A DNA stretch of 64,000 bases, from assembly GCA_015075105.1 (NCBI GenBank), contig JABTUZ010000001.1, forward strand, positions 248,001 to 312,000, in the 5' to 3' direction. This document shows, piece by piece, positions 54,311 to 63,838 of this stretch. Within the stretch, counting starts at the first letter, position 1; every line of letters begins with the position of its first letter. A program made the position numbers and the translations under genes. The DNA comes from Leptospiraceae bacterium (lineage in GTDB: Bacteria > Spirochaetota > Leptospiria > Leptospirales > Leptospiraceae). A model generated the notes under the pieces. The model saw only the letters and a list, made by a program, of their open reading frames with translations, did no database searches and was not told the origin of the DNA.

Positions 54311-57300
54311 TTATTCACCTACTATAAATTTTTGGTTAGGAAGTTCTCCAAACATTTCAGGAAAATATAGAGCTTCAATTCTTGTAGAAGGTAAAATAAA
54401 CAAACCTTCCTGATTGAGTCTAAGAGTGTATTCTATCGTTGACTCTCCTTCTGAAAGATATTGATAATAAGCTCGATAGGTTTCAAAACTTTTTTCCTCG
54501 TAAGCGAGCCATCCCCCTTTTCTATTTTCTTCCGAAAAAAGTACGGAGTCTTTTCCGGGAATAGAGCCTAAAATAGAAGAGCCGGAAGGAATCGGATCCG
54601 AAATCACGACCCAAGTTTTTGGAGAGTCTGCCTGAATCTTTAATTTGATTCTGATAATATCTCCCTTGGACCAAACATCTGGTTTTTTTCTTTCGATAGC
54701 AACGATAGTTTTTTCAAGTCTATACCCTGCAAACAGTGGAGACTTTAAGGGAATCGCGGCTTTTGACTGAATCGTAACCCATGGACTTCCTTGACCTTTG
54801 TGTTTTATAGATAATTCCTTTTGTCCTGTAGAGTGTGGGAAAAAAACTTGATTCGTATTTTTATTAGAATTCCATTCAACACTTTCTTTTTTGTCGGATA
54901 GAATCAAATCAGTTGTTCCTTGAATTTCAACACTTTCAAATTCTTTGGAAAATTTTTCCATTGCAAGAATTCCAAGTGCGTTAGCTGTTGTGGTGTCCCA
55001 GATTCCACTCTGTTGGCGAGACAAAACCCCCTGCACAATTCTTGGAATATCTTCTTTCCATTTTTTTTGTTCTATGAGAGTGGAAAGTAGTCTTAGCGTA
55101 TTGCCATCAGGGCTAACCATAAGCCACCAGAGATAGTCTTGTCTATCGGAAGAAAAGCTCATCACTGTCCCTTGTAGATTCATTCTTGTTCGTAAAATAT
55201 CTTCGACTTGTTTTAATTTTATTTCTCTTTGCGGAATATCTTTTATTCTATAATGAATATTCCATAAATCGAGTAGGGCAGAGCCAGGCAATAGATTGGG
55301 ATCCATTGAAATTGTAGAAAGTTGGCTTGGGTTTGCTTTTCCGTATTTGGTTAGTGCTTCGATTGCGATCAATTTTCTGATATTCAAATCTGCTGTTTGA
55401 AGTTCGTTTCTTCTGTAAAGAGAGCCATCTACAAATCTTTCAAGGGCTGAGAGCATCCTTAGTTTATTTATTTCGGGAATCTCCCAACCTGCGTCATGAG
55501 AAATTGTGAGTATATAAGCTGTTAAAACTTCACTCCCCATAGTACTGGAAGGAAAATATTTTGCAAGACCATCAGAATCTAAATAGGTTGAAAGGCTTCC
55601 TATAATTCTTGTCCAACTACCATGGTCTCTTAGTGCAATAGATTTAGAAATAGTCTGCTCTAAGCACGTATAGGGGTACTTTTGCATATAGTCTCTTACA
55701 CTTTGAAGTCCTTCGGAAAGATTTTTTTTCAGTGTAATGTCTATACCACCTCTATTCGAAATAGAATCTTTCGGCATTTCTATTTTCTTGGAAAATTCTT
55801 TATCCAACTTGGTAATTGTAGCTTGGTAGGCTCTTACAGGAATTGATTCTGTAATTTTTTGTTTGACTTGCAATAGATCGGATTTCCCTGAATCTTCCTT
55901 GGCTTCTATTTTGTAAGTGAGAAATTGAAGTCCTGTGGGGGCTTTGAGCTTCCAACGAATAATTTTTGCCTCACCGGATTGGAGTGCATGATTTTCAGTT
56001 AATTGTAGGTTTGGAATTTCTTGGATAGAAGCGTGAACCGTTACATTCATATTTCTATCGGTTGCGTTTCGGACAGTAAATTCTGAGGTATAGTTATCGT
56101 CCTCTCGTGCGACAGGCGAAATCCCTGACAATACCATCAAGTCTTGAGAAGTTTGAATTGTGGTATTTCCATTTCCAAACAAATCGGCTTTAGAAGTTGC
56201 TATAGCAACAATTCTGAATTTGGTTAGAGAATCGTTGAGAGGAATTTCTACCTCTGCCTCACCTTTGGAATTGAGCAGAACTTTAGTTTTCCAAAATAAA
56301 AGAGTATCAAATAATTCTCTTGTAGTGTTTTCTCCACCTCCACCACCGGGTGGGGCTGCTTTGAGTCCGAAGTGCCTTCTTCCTACGATTTGCATTTGAG
56401 CGGTCGCTGTGCTTACATCGTACCCTCTTTCTTTCATTATCGCCGGAAGAATATCCCATGTTTGGTTTGGAGATAATTCTAAAAGTCCTTCATCCACAGC
56501 GGCGACTACTACTTCACCTTCTGAAACCGGGTTTCCATTGGGCATTGTGACTTGAATTTTTGTTTTAACTTTTTCTCTAACTCCGTAAACTTTTTGTGGG
56601 GTTGTTACATTGACTTTTAATTCAAAAGGTTTCCAGCCTACTTTAATTTTGGATATTCCCAAGCGGTACGAAGGTTTTCCAAGATCGACCATTGCCGTAG
56701 GTTTGATCTCTCCTATCCTTCCTCGAATAGCAAATACAGAAACATATACGTTAGGCGCATGGATTTTCTTGATTGGGATTTCTATAATTGGAGATTTTGA
56801 GCTAAGGTTTCTAACATAACTTTCCATAACTCCTTCTCTTTCGATAGTAACTAAAGCGGTTGCATTTTTAAAAGGAGTTCTAATCTGGAATTTAGCAGTT
56901 TCTCCTATCTCATAAAAATTTTTTTCGGGCAATACATCCATTCTATCGTTGTCTTCTGCGTGGAACCAGAGGTCTTTTTCAGACTCTATCCACACCTCTT
57001 GATTGCTAAAGCTAATCTTTCCTTCGCTATCGGTAGTACTCGCTTGAAAAATAATACTCCCGCTTACGGACAATTTTCCTGAGCATGTCAGAATTCCGCT
57101 TGAATTAGTATTCCCTTTGCAGAATTCTCCAACTTTTTTTATTTCATCAAAATGCTCATAAGCATAAAAGCCGCCCACTAATTTTTTTCTATGAGAGTAG
57201 ATCTTTCGCTCAAAAATTTCTATCTGAACTTCGGCATTTTTTACAGGTTTATTTTTTAGATCAATAACTGCAGCCGATATTTTGGTAGATTCTTTTGACA

Positions 57301-57328
57301 GAGTCCATGAATTTGGTTTAATTCCCAC
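54311..57328 (-). CDS. Alpha-2-macroglobulin family protein, C-terminal part (split by in-frame stop)
   Basis: This 1005-codon frame opens at a GTG at 57328 but is really open from 57397. It encodes the rest of a bacterial alpha-2-macroglobulin. It contains the A2M domain (FDTLLFWKTKVLLNSKGEAEVEIPLNDSLTKFRIVAIATS), a bait-like Pro/Gly-rich stretch (APPGGGGGEN), the thioester motif CLEQ with Cys555 of this part (YPYTCLEQTISKSIAL), and the receptor-binding-like C-terminal domain. Cys and Gln of the thioester are intact. In other bacteria such proteins trap proteases in the periplasm. The 23 codons between the TAA at 57400-57398 and this GTG are in frame and conserved-looking (YRDPNGEVQTTF). Confidence 0.88.
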   Translation of the reverse strand: MGIKPNSWTLSKESTKISAAVIDLKNKPVKNAEVQIEIFERKIYSHRKKLVGGFYAYEHFDEIKKVGEFCKGNTNSSGILTCSGKLSVSGSIIFQASTTDSEGKISFSNQEVWIESEKDLWFHAEDNDRMDVLPEKNFYEIGETAKFQIRTPFKNATALVTIEREGVMESYVRNLSSKSPIIEIPIKKIHAPNVYVSVFAIRGRIGEIKPTAMVDLGKPSYRLGISKIKVGWKPFELKVNVTTPQKVYGVREKVKTKIQVTMPNGNPVSEGEVVVAAVDEGLLELSPNQTWDILPAIMKERGYDVSTATAQMQIVGRRHFGLKAAPPGGGGGENTTRELFDTLLFWKTKVLLNSKGEAEVEIPLNDSLTKFRIVAIATSKADLFGNGNTTIQTSQDLMVLSGISPVAREDDNYTSEFTVRNATDRNMNVTVHASIQEIPNLQLTENHALQSGEAKIIRWKLKAPTGLQFLTYKIEAKEDSGKSDLLQVKQKITESIPVRAYQATITKLDKEFSKKIEMPKDSISNRGGIDITLKKNLSEGLQSVRDYMQKYPYTCLEQTISKSIALRDHGSWTRIIGSLSTYLDSDGLAKYFPSSTMGSEVLTAYILTISHDAGWEIPEINKLRMLSALERFVDGSLYRRNELQTADLNIRKLIAIEALTKYGKANPSQLSTISMDPNLLPGSALLDLWNIHYRIKDIPQREIKLKQVEDILRTRMNLQGTVMSFSSDRQDYLWWLMVSPDGNTLRLLSTLIEQKKWKEDIPRIVQGVLSRQQSGIWDTTTANALGILAMEKFSKEFESVEIQGTTDLILSDKKESVEWNSNKNTNQVFFPHSTGQKELSIKHKGQGSPWVTIQSKAAIPLKSPLFAGYRLEKTIVAIERKKPDVWSKGDIIRIKLKIQADSPKTWVVISDPIPSGSSILGSIPGKDSVLFSEENRKGGWLAYEEKSFETYRAYYQYLSEGESTIEYTLRLNQEGLFILPSTRIEALYFPEMFGELPNQKFIVGE

Positions 57329-57397
57329 AACTCTCTTAGATGGGTAAACAGATGCTTGAGAGAAAGTAGTTTGTACTTCTCCATTTGGGTCTCTGTA

Positions 57398-59902
57398 TTA
57401 CATCTCTAAATATACGTTAGCCGGAACAGTAAATTTCGGAAGGCTATCAATCTTTATTCTTGCACTACCTGAATTGTCGAGAACCAATTCTTTCGTTCTC
57501 AGGTTGGATATACCATTTCTAGGAATTTCTGAATCTTCTTCCGAATTCGAGTATTGTGAATTTCGAGTTTTCTTTTCTTTGACAGGTCTTTTTCCAAAAT
57601 GGAATTCTTCAAAACCCTTGATTTCTCCAAAGTAGAGGCTAGAGACGTAGTGCCTGATTTTTATAGGAAGATTCCCAGATCCCCCACCAGACAAGTATTG
57701 TACAAATACATCTATGTTGAATTCTTTTGGATTGACAAGAATTTCTTTAGGAGGTTGAATAGACCCTTTCATTAAAGGTACTTTAAATTCTTCAACTCTA
57801 AACTCTGCTGTTTCCCAACCACTGTAATCAGTTTTATTTTTTAATAAAGAGATTGTATAAGTCCCGAGTTTGGCTTCTTTTGGAATATTCCATTTTGTTT
57901 CAGAATCTCCAAAATTAGTCCAATTCAAATCGAAGAAAAATTTTTCGTTACTGCCTTCGTGCTTGATTCTTAGAAATTTCGGACGAAGAGTATCAGACAA
58001 GTGAGAAATTCCCTGCATACTTGTTTTACGAATTATATTTTTCATGTAGACAGTTTCGCCGGCACGAAAAAGAGTTCTGTCTAAAATTGTATGTGAAGTG
58101 GTTGAGTTCGTGATACTTGGGTAGGAATAAACATTGAATCTCCAGTTTTCGATTCCTTTGTCCCAAGAAGAGTGAACAAAAGAAAGGTCATCAGAAGTTT
58201 CGGCTGTTACCAATACCCCGCTATCGTAACTATTGTATGAGCACCGAGAAACCTTGTCTTTCCACACACTTTGAGGAAGTCTGGAAATTCCGTTTAAGTC
58301 TGTTTTTGATTCGGAGAGGATATTGTTCTTGCAATCGCGTATTGTAATTGTAGCATCAGGAACCGGAAGTCCCTTGTCCAAAGAAGTTACCCAAACTATA
58401 GAGCCTTCTTTGCCCCATTTTAAATGTACTGCCATATTTGTAACAAGAGCTGATGTGGGAACATACATTGGAGTTTTTTCGGGAATTAGAGAAGCTCCAA
58501 GAATTGCACTTTCTATTTCTACTACATAGAACCCGCTTTCTTTTAGAGGAATACCGATTACTTCAAATGCTTCCTTACCGTTTGGTTTAGGAAATTGAAA
58601 ATATTCCGGGTTGCTTCCCTCAGCAAAAATTGACCTATCCCGATTGGACTGTGAAATTCTTTTTAGCCAGTGTAATATTTCATTGTTTGAAATTCTAAAT
58701 TTTTTACCTGTAATATCTTTAGCTGTATTGGAATTCTTAGTTTCTGTTTGTAGTATTTTTGCTTGGATTTCTTTTTCTATATTTCTGACTGTAACAGGCA
58801 GTACGGGGTCTGCATTTTTTTCTATGATTCCGAATTTCCCGGAAAATTTTGCAAGAGGTGGACTTTGGTCTATTTTGATTTCATAAGAAAAGGAAGTTCT
58901 ATTTTCTAAATGCCTACCGGAATCGTCTTTGATTTCTGCCGGCAACTCAATTTTTATTTTTGAATTTGGAGGAAAGGGTGGTGTAAATTTGATGCTATTC
59001 ACAAATTCAGAATTTTCATTGTCTTCATAACTTTTCTTTGCGAGCCAAACATTGTCACCCGACCTTAAAAGTATTTGCCTTGCGGTTTTCCAAGATATAG
59101 GAGAAGTAAAACGTAAATACATCGATGAAATAGGAATGCAACCTGACTTAGGATTTTCTCTTTCACAGGAAAACTGAATAAAAAAAGGGCTTCTAACCGA
59201 AAAATTTAAAATCTGATTTTCTGTAGTCTGTACTCCTGTTTTTGATGTGATCCCTTTTCCCCAGACTAAGCTGACATTTGAGCTGTTCGGAAAATTGGTT
59301 CTGGGTTGAACAAGAATTAATTTAGAGTGATTCGATAGGTATTGGCTTTGTAGTATTTTTTCTCTTAAACTTCCAGTAACGATTTTTGCTTTTACTTTTT
59401 GTTTTAATCCTTGCACCGAGAAAAAAAGATTCTTTTCAATGGATTCTTCCTTAGTTTCTGCATCTATATTTAAAATAAAAATCTGGTCTTCATGAACTTC
59501 TGATCCTTCATAAGGAGTAGAATATCCAACAGAAGGTCCTCCTGTAGAAAAAAAGAATTTCTTTTCACCAGTGATTTCTTTTCCGGAAAGCGTTTTTATT
59601 TCTGGCTTTAGGGTAAAATTGCAATTGATTCCTGCAGGTAGATTTGTATTGAATTCATAAACAAAGTTCAATGTGTCTATCCATCTGGAAATTCCCTTCA
59701 CGGGGCAATTGATCTGAAAAGGCTCGTTCAGTGATCGAGGATCGCCAAAGGGAACCATCTCTTCACTAAAACGAACCTTTACTTGCTTAATTCCCTTCAC
59801 TATTCCTGTTGGAGAAAATGAAATAATTTTAGCTTCTTTTTCTGCAAAAATAGGATTCACAAAAAAAAGAAATAAGAAGAAAATAAAAAGCAAACTTTTC
59901 AT
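57398..59902 (-). CDS. Alpha-2-macroglobulin family protein, N-terminal part (split by in-frame stop)
   Basis: The 834-residue part starts with a signal peptide (MKSLLFIFFLFLFFVNPIFA) and contains the early MG domains. An Ig-like IISFSPTGIVKGIKQVKVRFSEEMVPF lies at the start, and ILDRTLFRAGETVYMKNIIR matches the MG2-type (DRPxYRPGE) signature; then VEEFKVPLMKGS follows. It stops at a TAA after ANVYLEM, in the middle of a domain that continues in the same frame as YRDPNGE. Without that stop, the two frames form one protein of about 1863 residues, the usual length for this family. No pbpC gene, a common neighbour in other bacteria, is nearby. Confidence 0.88.
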   Translation of the reverse strand: MKSLLFIFFLFLFFVNPIFAEKEAKIISFSPTGIVKGIKQVKVRFSEEMVPFGDPRSLNEPFQINCPVKGISRWIDTLNFVYEFNTNLPAGINCNFTLKPEIKTLSGKEITGEKKFFFSTGGPSVGYSTPYEGSEVHEDQIFILNIDAETKEESIEKNLFFSVQGLKQKVKAKIVTGSLREKILQSQYLSNHSKLILVQPRTNFPNSSNVSLVWGKGITSKTGVQTTENQILNFSVRSPFFIQFSCERENPKSGCIPISSMYLRFTSPISWKTARQILLRSGDNVWLAKKSYEDNENSEFVNSIKFTPPFPPNSKIKIELPAEIKDDSGRHLENRTSFSYEIKIDQSPPLAKFSGKFGIIEKNADPVLPVTVRNIEKEIQAKILQTETKNSNTAKDITGKKFRISNNEILHWLKRISQSNRDRSIFAEGSNPEYFQFPKPNGKEAFEVIGIPLKESGFYVVEIESAILGASLIPEKTPMYVPTSALVTNMAVHLKWGKEGSIVWVTSLDKGLPVPDATITIRDCKNNILSESKTDLNGISRLPQSVWKDKVSRCSYNSYDSGVLVTAETSDDLSFVHSSWDKGIENWRFNVYSYPSITNSTTSHTILDRTLFRAGETVYMKNIIRKTSMQGISHLSDTLRPKFLRIKHEGSNEKFFFDLNWTNFGDSETKWNIPKEAKLGTYTISLLKNKTDYSGWETAEFRVEEFKVPLMKGSIQPPKEILVNPKEFNIDVFVQYLSGGGSGNLPIKIRHYVSSLYFGEIKGFEEFHFGKRPVKEKKTRNSQYSNSEEDSEIPRNGISNLRTKELVLDNSGSARIKIDSLPKFTVPANVYLEM

Positions 59903-59990
59903 AGATAGATTCCTTGCAAAACAGGAAATTTTTATTTCCGGTAATTTTTAGAAATATAAATATTTATTGTTTTTATGTAAACTCTGTTTT

Positions 59991-60380
59991 TTAACGAGTT
60001 TGAACCATTACACAGCTATGAGCGAGGTAATTTTTTTTATTAGCTTCTAATAGTGAAATAATTTCTTCACTTTCTGCTCCGGGTTGGATCCAAAAGTTAT
60101 CAAATCCAGAATTGATTGCGTCTCGGATAATTTCTATTCCGATTTTTGGAGGAACTACAAAGTTTAATATATCCGGTTTTACATTAGGTTCATGGATCGT
60201 ATGGTAGGCTTTGTCATTTTCTATAGTAGTGGCTTTTGGGTTGATTCCATAGACTTCTATATTTTTTGATTTCAGATCCCGGTAAATTGTATTGCCATAC
60301 TTAGTTTTATCGTTTGTGGCACCGATTAAAAAAATTTTTAAGTCTTTCTTTTTTAGTTTTTCTAAAACAACATTTTCCAT
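59991..60380 (-). CDS. CoA-binding domain protein (YccU-like)
   Basis: The 129-residue protein is a single CoA-binding Rossmann domain: LIGATNDKTKYGNTIYRDLKSKN near the N-terminus, then EVYGINPKAT, LNFVVPPKIGIEIIRDAI and FWIQPGAESEEII, ending with a short tail with a CVMV segment. Such proteins are common and lack a defined reaction. It lies 3 bases after the methyltransferase gene on the same strand and is probably co-transcribed. Confidence 0.88.
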   Translation of the reverse strand: MENVVLEKLKKKDLKIFLIGATNDKTKYGNTIYRDLKSKNIEVYGINPKATTIENDKAYHTIHEPNVKPDILNFVVPPKIGIEIIRDAINSGFDNFWIQPGAESEEIISLLEANKKNYLAHSCVMVQTR

Positions 60381-60383
60381 TTT

Positions 60384-61013
60384 TCAATCCCTCATTTCAT
60401 AGATTCCGTAAATAAATTCTTTGTTGGCAACTACTTCGAGTGCATAAACAAATTCACTCACTCTTAATGCTTTGACTATATCCAATTTGTAATCTTCTGC
60501 TAAAAATTTCATTTTATCAAAAGAAATTTTATCTTTCATAGGAGGGCCATGCGCAAATTCTGTTTTTATCCAGTCAACGACTATAAGTCTTCCTCCCTGT
60601 TTCATGGAGCGAATGAGTCCATCCATAGCAAGCCCGGGGTCTGCAAATGTAGAAAGACACATAGATGAAAAAATACAGTCCGGTGTAGGTGTCCATTCCG
60701 GTAGAATAGGGTGGTCGGATTTGTCTAAGTAGAATGGAGTGAATCTTTCTATTTCATCATTAATTTTTTTTTGAAGGAGCATATCCAATAAGTCTTGCTG
60801 GTAGTCGATTCCCCAAACCCAAGCGTCTTTAGGAAGGTACTTGAAATAGTAAGGAATAAAAAAACCAAGACCAATTCCGAAGTCAACTAAATTTCTAACC
60901 TTGTCAATTTTAAAATTTTCAAATATTACAGACGGCTCACAAATTTCTTTTCTCTTACTCGATACTAGAAACTCTTGGTACTTCATACTTTCATAGTATT
61001 CAAGATCGCTCAT
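60384..61013 (-). CDS. Class I SAM-dependent methyltransferase
   Basis: The 209-residue protein has the SAM-binding motif VDFGIGLGFFIPYYFKYL, then WGIDYQQDLLDML, CIFSSMCLSTFADPGLAMDGLIRSMKQGGRLIVVDW. These are motifs I, II and III of the class I fold. The substrate is not evident. It is followed after three bases by the CoA-binding protein gene and preceded by the GH57 gene with 74 bases between them. Confidence 0.8.
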   Translation of the reverse strand: MSDLEYYESMKYQEFLVSSKRKEICEPSVIFENFKIDKVRNLVDFGIGLGFFIPYYFKYLPKDAWVWGIDYQQDLLDMLLQKKINDEIERFTPFYLDKSDHPILPEWTPTPDCIFSSMCLSTFADPGLAMDGLIRSMKQGGRLIVVDWIKTEFAHGPPMKDKISFDKMKFLAEDYKLDIVKALRVSEFVYALEVVANKEFIYGIYEMRD

Positions 61014-61087
61014 TTTGATCCTTGGATTGAATTAAGTTTCACAAAATCAAAAATCTTATTTTTCAAAATTTGATTCAAATATATATA

Positions 61088-62680
61088 TTAAGTGTAGTCT
61101 TCAAACTTTATATCAGGAAATATAGGGTGCTCTTTTTCAATCTCAGAAAGTCTTTCTTCATCAATTTTTTCTTCTTTTATCATATTGGCAAGCTCGTTGA
61201 ATAGATTGATATGAACCTTAGTTCTTTTTACTGCATAGTCAACCATGGTTTTTGTTTTCATAATAAAAGCCCAGTCTGAACTTTGCCCAAGCAAAAGCTC
61301 TCTTGCCATCTGGTTTAACACTCTTCTGAATATTTCATTCGCAGTGCCTTTGTATTTATGAGAATATTCATTCATTAGAACCGAAGAGGTTAGCAGATAC
61401 CTGTAGATCCAGTCATTGGTTGAGTTTAACCATACGTCAGAATATCCGTCTTCTCCCCAACTGGAATAGTCCATTTTTACACTCTGGACTCTTGGAAGAA
61501 GTGCGATCACATTCATCGGATGGATTGTATCAATTTCATTTTGATCGAAGTGGATTTTCTTAAATAAAAATTCTAAAAATTTTGGTCCCTCATACCACCA
61601 ATGCCCGTAAAGCTCTGCATCGTAAGGGGATACAATGATTGCAGGTTGACCATTTTTATTTTTTAGATTTCTGCATTGCTCTATTCTTCTTTTAAGAAAA
61701 TCTTCTGCATGGCTACCACAAGCCTCTGTTGCCCAATCTGGGTGGTAGTAATCCTTATAATCTGTTTTGCCTGTAATCCTATGGTATTTGATTCCGGTAT
61801 TGGATCGAATCGTCTCGACATGAAGATGGGGCTTGATGTATTCATAGTCCAAGTCAAACCCAATATCTCTGTAGTATTCCCTGTATCGAAAATCCCCCGG
61901 GTAACCTTCTTTTGCACTCCAAACCTGAGAAGAGCTTTCTTCGTCTCGTCCAAAACTAAATACACCGTTTCCGATTTCTACGGGCGCATACACTCCAAAT
62001 TTAGGACGAGGTACAGAGTGATCGATAGCGTGGCTGTCAGAAAAAAAATACCTGAATCCTTCACCGGATAAGATTTTTTCGAGTCCCGGGTAATAACCGC
62101 ATTCAGATAGCCAAATCCCTCTTGGATCGTGCCCCCAAGTTCTTTTATAAACTTTCCGACCGATTCTGATTTGAGCAAGTACACTGGAAGGCTCACTTTC
62201 CATTAGAGGTAAAAAACCGTGTGTTGCCGGGCTTGTTATCGTCTCCAAATACCCTTCTTGATGAAATTCTCTAAAACCATTGATAATATTTTTATCTAAT
62301 TCCAAAAAAACTTTTTTTACTTCTTCAAAATTGGCTAAGTAAACTTGAGAAAGATAGTTTAGATGAGGATCATAGACAGTTCTTTTCACTTCTTTGTTCG
62401 CAAGTAAAATGAGCATGTCAATTTTTTTGATAAAATTTTCTTGCAGGTATTCGTCCTCTAACATAGAAATCAGTGGTGGAGTAAAAGACATTGTAATCTT
62501 AAATCGAACACCTTCTCTCTTCAAGTTTCTGAATGTATTGATGAGGGGAATGTAGGTTTCAAGGATTGCTTCATTCAGCCAGTTTTCTTCTAAAAAAGGC
62601 GTGGAATAACCAGGGTGCCTCACATAAGGAAGGTGAGAGTGTAAGACTGGAATTAAATACCCTAACTTTTCATTGCCCAT
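61088..62680 (-). CDS. GH57 1,4-alpha-glucan branching enzyme (DUF1957 type)
   Basis: From the ATG at 62680 the enzyme has 530 residues. Family marks are LIPVLHSHLPYVRHPGY at the N-terminus, TSPATHGFLPLM, IWLSECGYYPGLEKIL with the catalytic Glu, SPYDAELYGHWWYEGPKFLEF with the second catalytic Asp, and the C-terminal DUF1957-like helical part (WAFIMKTKTMVDYAVKRTKVH). It should introduce alpha-1,6 branches in glycogen or a similar glucan. The start overlaps the DUF4912 gene stop by 11 bases, so the two are coupled. Confidence 0.92.
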   Translation of the reverse strand: MGNEKLGYLIPVLHSHLPYVRHPGYSTPFLEENWLNEAILETYIPLINTFRNLKREGVRFKITMSFTPPLISMLEDEYLQENFIKKIDMLILLANKEVKRTVYDPHLNYLSQVYLANFEEVKKVFLELDKNIINGFREFHQEGYLETITSPATHGFLPLMESEPSSVLAQIRIGRKVYKRTWGHDPRGIWLSECGYYPGLEKILSGEGFRYFFSDSHAIDHSVPRPKFGVYAPVEIGNGVFSFGRDEESSSQVWSAKEGYPGDFRYREYYRDIGFDLDYEYIKPHLHVETIRSNTGIKYHRITGKTDYKDYYHPDWATEACGSHAEDFLKRRIEQCRNLKNKNGQPAIIVSPYDAELYGHWWYEGPKFLEFLFKKIHFDQNEIDTIHPMNVIALLPRVQSVKMDYSSWGEDGYSDVWLNSTNDWIYRYLLTSSVLMNEYSHKYKGTANEIFRRVLNQMARELLLGQSSDWAFIMKTKTMVDYAVKRTKVHINLFNELANMIKEEKIDEERLSEIEKEHPIFPDIKFEDYT

Positions 62681-63350
62681 GTTTAGACGACCCAAAGGAT
62701 GAGCCTAAAAAGGCTCGATTTTCTTTTTCTTCTTTAAAATTTTCACTAAACTTCCACAGTCCTTCTATATTTTTGATCCAGCCCTCACTGATCCACTTCT
62801 GATGAACCCAGTCCAAGTCAATTTCAGTGGAAGGAGAATTTGCAGGAAGGTTGAGAATCGCCGATTTGAGTATCGAAATATACCTTCCATCCGGACCTAC
62901 TACGCACACTTCCACTACTAAATTTTTCACAGGAAAATCAAATTTCATATACCAGTTGTTTGTAAATGGTGGAAGGGAAATCTGATAATTGTGAGTTTTT
63001 GCATTTTTAAATCCTACGCACAATTTAATATAGGAATTATCCGAAATTGTATTTAAAGAAAATAGAGCTTTTTCTAAGGTAGAGTTGGAAATTTCCCAGA
63101 ATATAAAAACTTCTTTTGGATTCTTTTGAAGAATTTTAACAATGTCCCTGTCTATAATTTTTGGCAAATCATTCATTGCAGGGTCTTCATAAATTCTAAG
63201 ACGTGTCGGTTGGAGCTTTATGGTAGATTTCTCGGATGGAACTCTTTTTTTTCGTGGCTTTTTTTCTACCGGAGCTTTTTTCGCTTTTGGAATCTTCGGA
63301 GTAGGGCTTTTTTTCTTTGTTGCTGTTTGTTTCTTTTTGGGAGTAACCAT
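62670..63350 (-). CDS. DUF4912 protein with Lys-rich N-terminus
   Basis: The 226-residue protein begins with about 40 residues rich in Lys, Pro and Thr (ATKKKSPTPKIPKAKKAPVE), then a DUF4912 domain: IVKILQKNPKEVFIFWEIS, IKLCVGFKNAK, FTNNWYMKFDFPVKNLVVEVCVVGPDGRYISILKSA. DUF4912 is an unexplained domain often found next to GH57 branching enzymes; here the stop overlaps the GH57 start. The basic tail suggests binding to nucleic acid or to anionic polymer. The function is unknown. Confidence 0.86.
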   Translation of the reverse strand: MVTPKKKQTATKKKSPTPKIPKAKKAPVEKKPRKKRVPSEKSTIKLQPTRLRIYEDPAMNDLPKIIDRDIVKILQKNPKEVFIFWEISNSTLEKALFSLNTISDNSYIKLCVGFKNAKTHNYQISLPPFTNNWYMKFDFPVKNLVVEVCVVGPDGRYISILKSAILNLPANSPSTEIDLDWVHQKWISEGWIKNIEGLWKFSENFKEEKENRAFLGSSFGSSKHGQ

Positions 63351-63538
63351 TTTTGACTCCTCGAGCCGATTAGTAATTTCAATTTAGGAATCACTAATAG
63401 AGAGTCAAGAGTTTTATTCTTAGAAATTTTATGATATTCTACAATTTTCTAATACTTTATTTTTTAGAATTATGATTTTTTATTTGACTAAGATTTTAGT
63501 ATTCTATCAGGATAAAAGAAAACAATAAGGCAGTGTTT

Positions 63539-63826
63539 ATGAAAATAAATTATACATGGAAGCATGTAGATCGTTCAGAATCAGCAGAAGAATACGCAGA
63601 TAAAAAATTTCAAGTAATTACTAAGTTTACTCATAAAATCATTTCATGCGATGTTTCGTTTGAATTGAGCCATGGAACTATTCATGCCAATTTAAAACTA
63701 CATTCCGATGGAACGGTATTCAACGCCCAGAATTCTGAAAAGGATATCTACGCATGTATTGATGGTTTAGAGTCCAAAATCCACAGGCAGTTAGAAAAAT
63801 TTCATGATAAGAAATCAAGTCATTAA
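63539..63826 (+). CDS. hpf: Ribosome hibernation promoting factor (short HPF/RaiA type)
   Basis: The ATG at 63539 has AAGG eight bases upstream and is preferred to a GTG at 63533. The 95-residue protein has the HPF fold (MKINYTWKHVDRSESAEEYADKKFQVITKF, then VSFELSHGTIHANLKLHSDGTVFNAQ and DIYACIDGLESKIHRQLEKF). It is the short form, without the C-terminal dimerisation domain of long HPF. It should bind the 30S subunit and put ribosomes to rest in stationary phase. It stands 12 bases before a TPR-like gene. Confidence 0.92.
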   Translation: MKINYTWKHVDRSESAEEYADKKFQVITKFTHKIISCDVSFELSHGTIHANLKLHSDGTVFNAQNSEKDIYACIDGLESKIHRQLEKFHDKKSSH

Positions 63827-63838
63827 ATTTTAAAGTAA

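Noticed and set aside
62701-62716. Terminator hairpin GAGCCT/AGGCTC at the 3' end of the DUF4912 gene
   Set aside because: It lies inside the coding region, the minus strand lacks a T tract after it, and the downstream GH57 gene must be read through. The resemblance is probably accidental.
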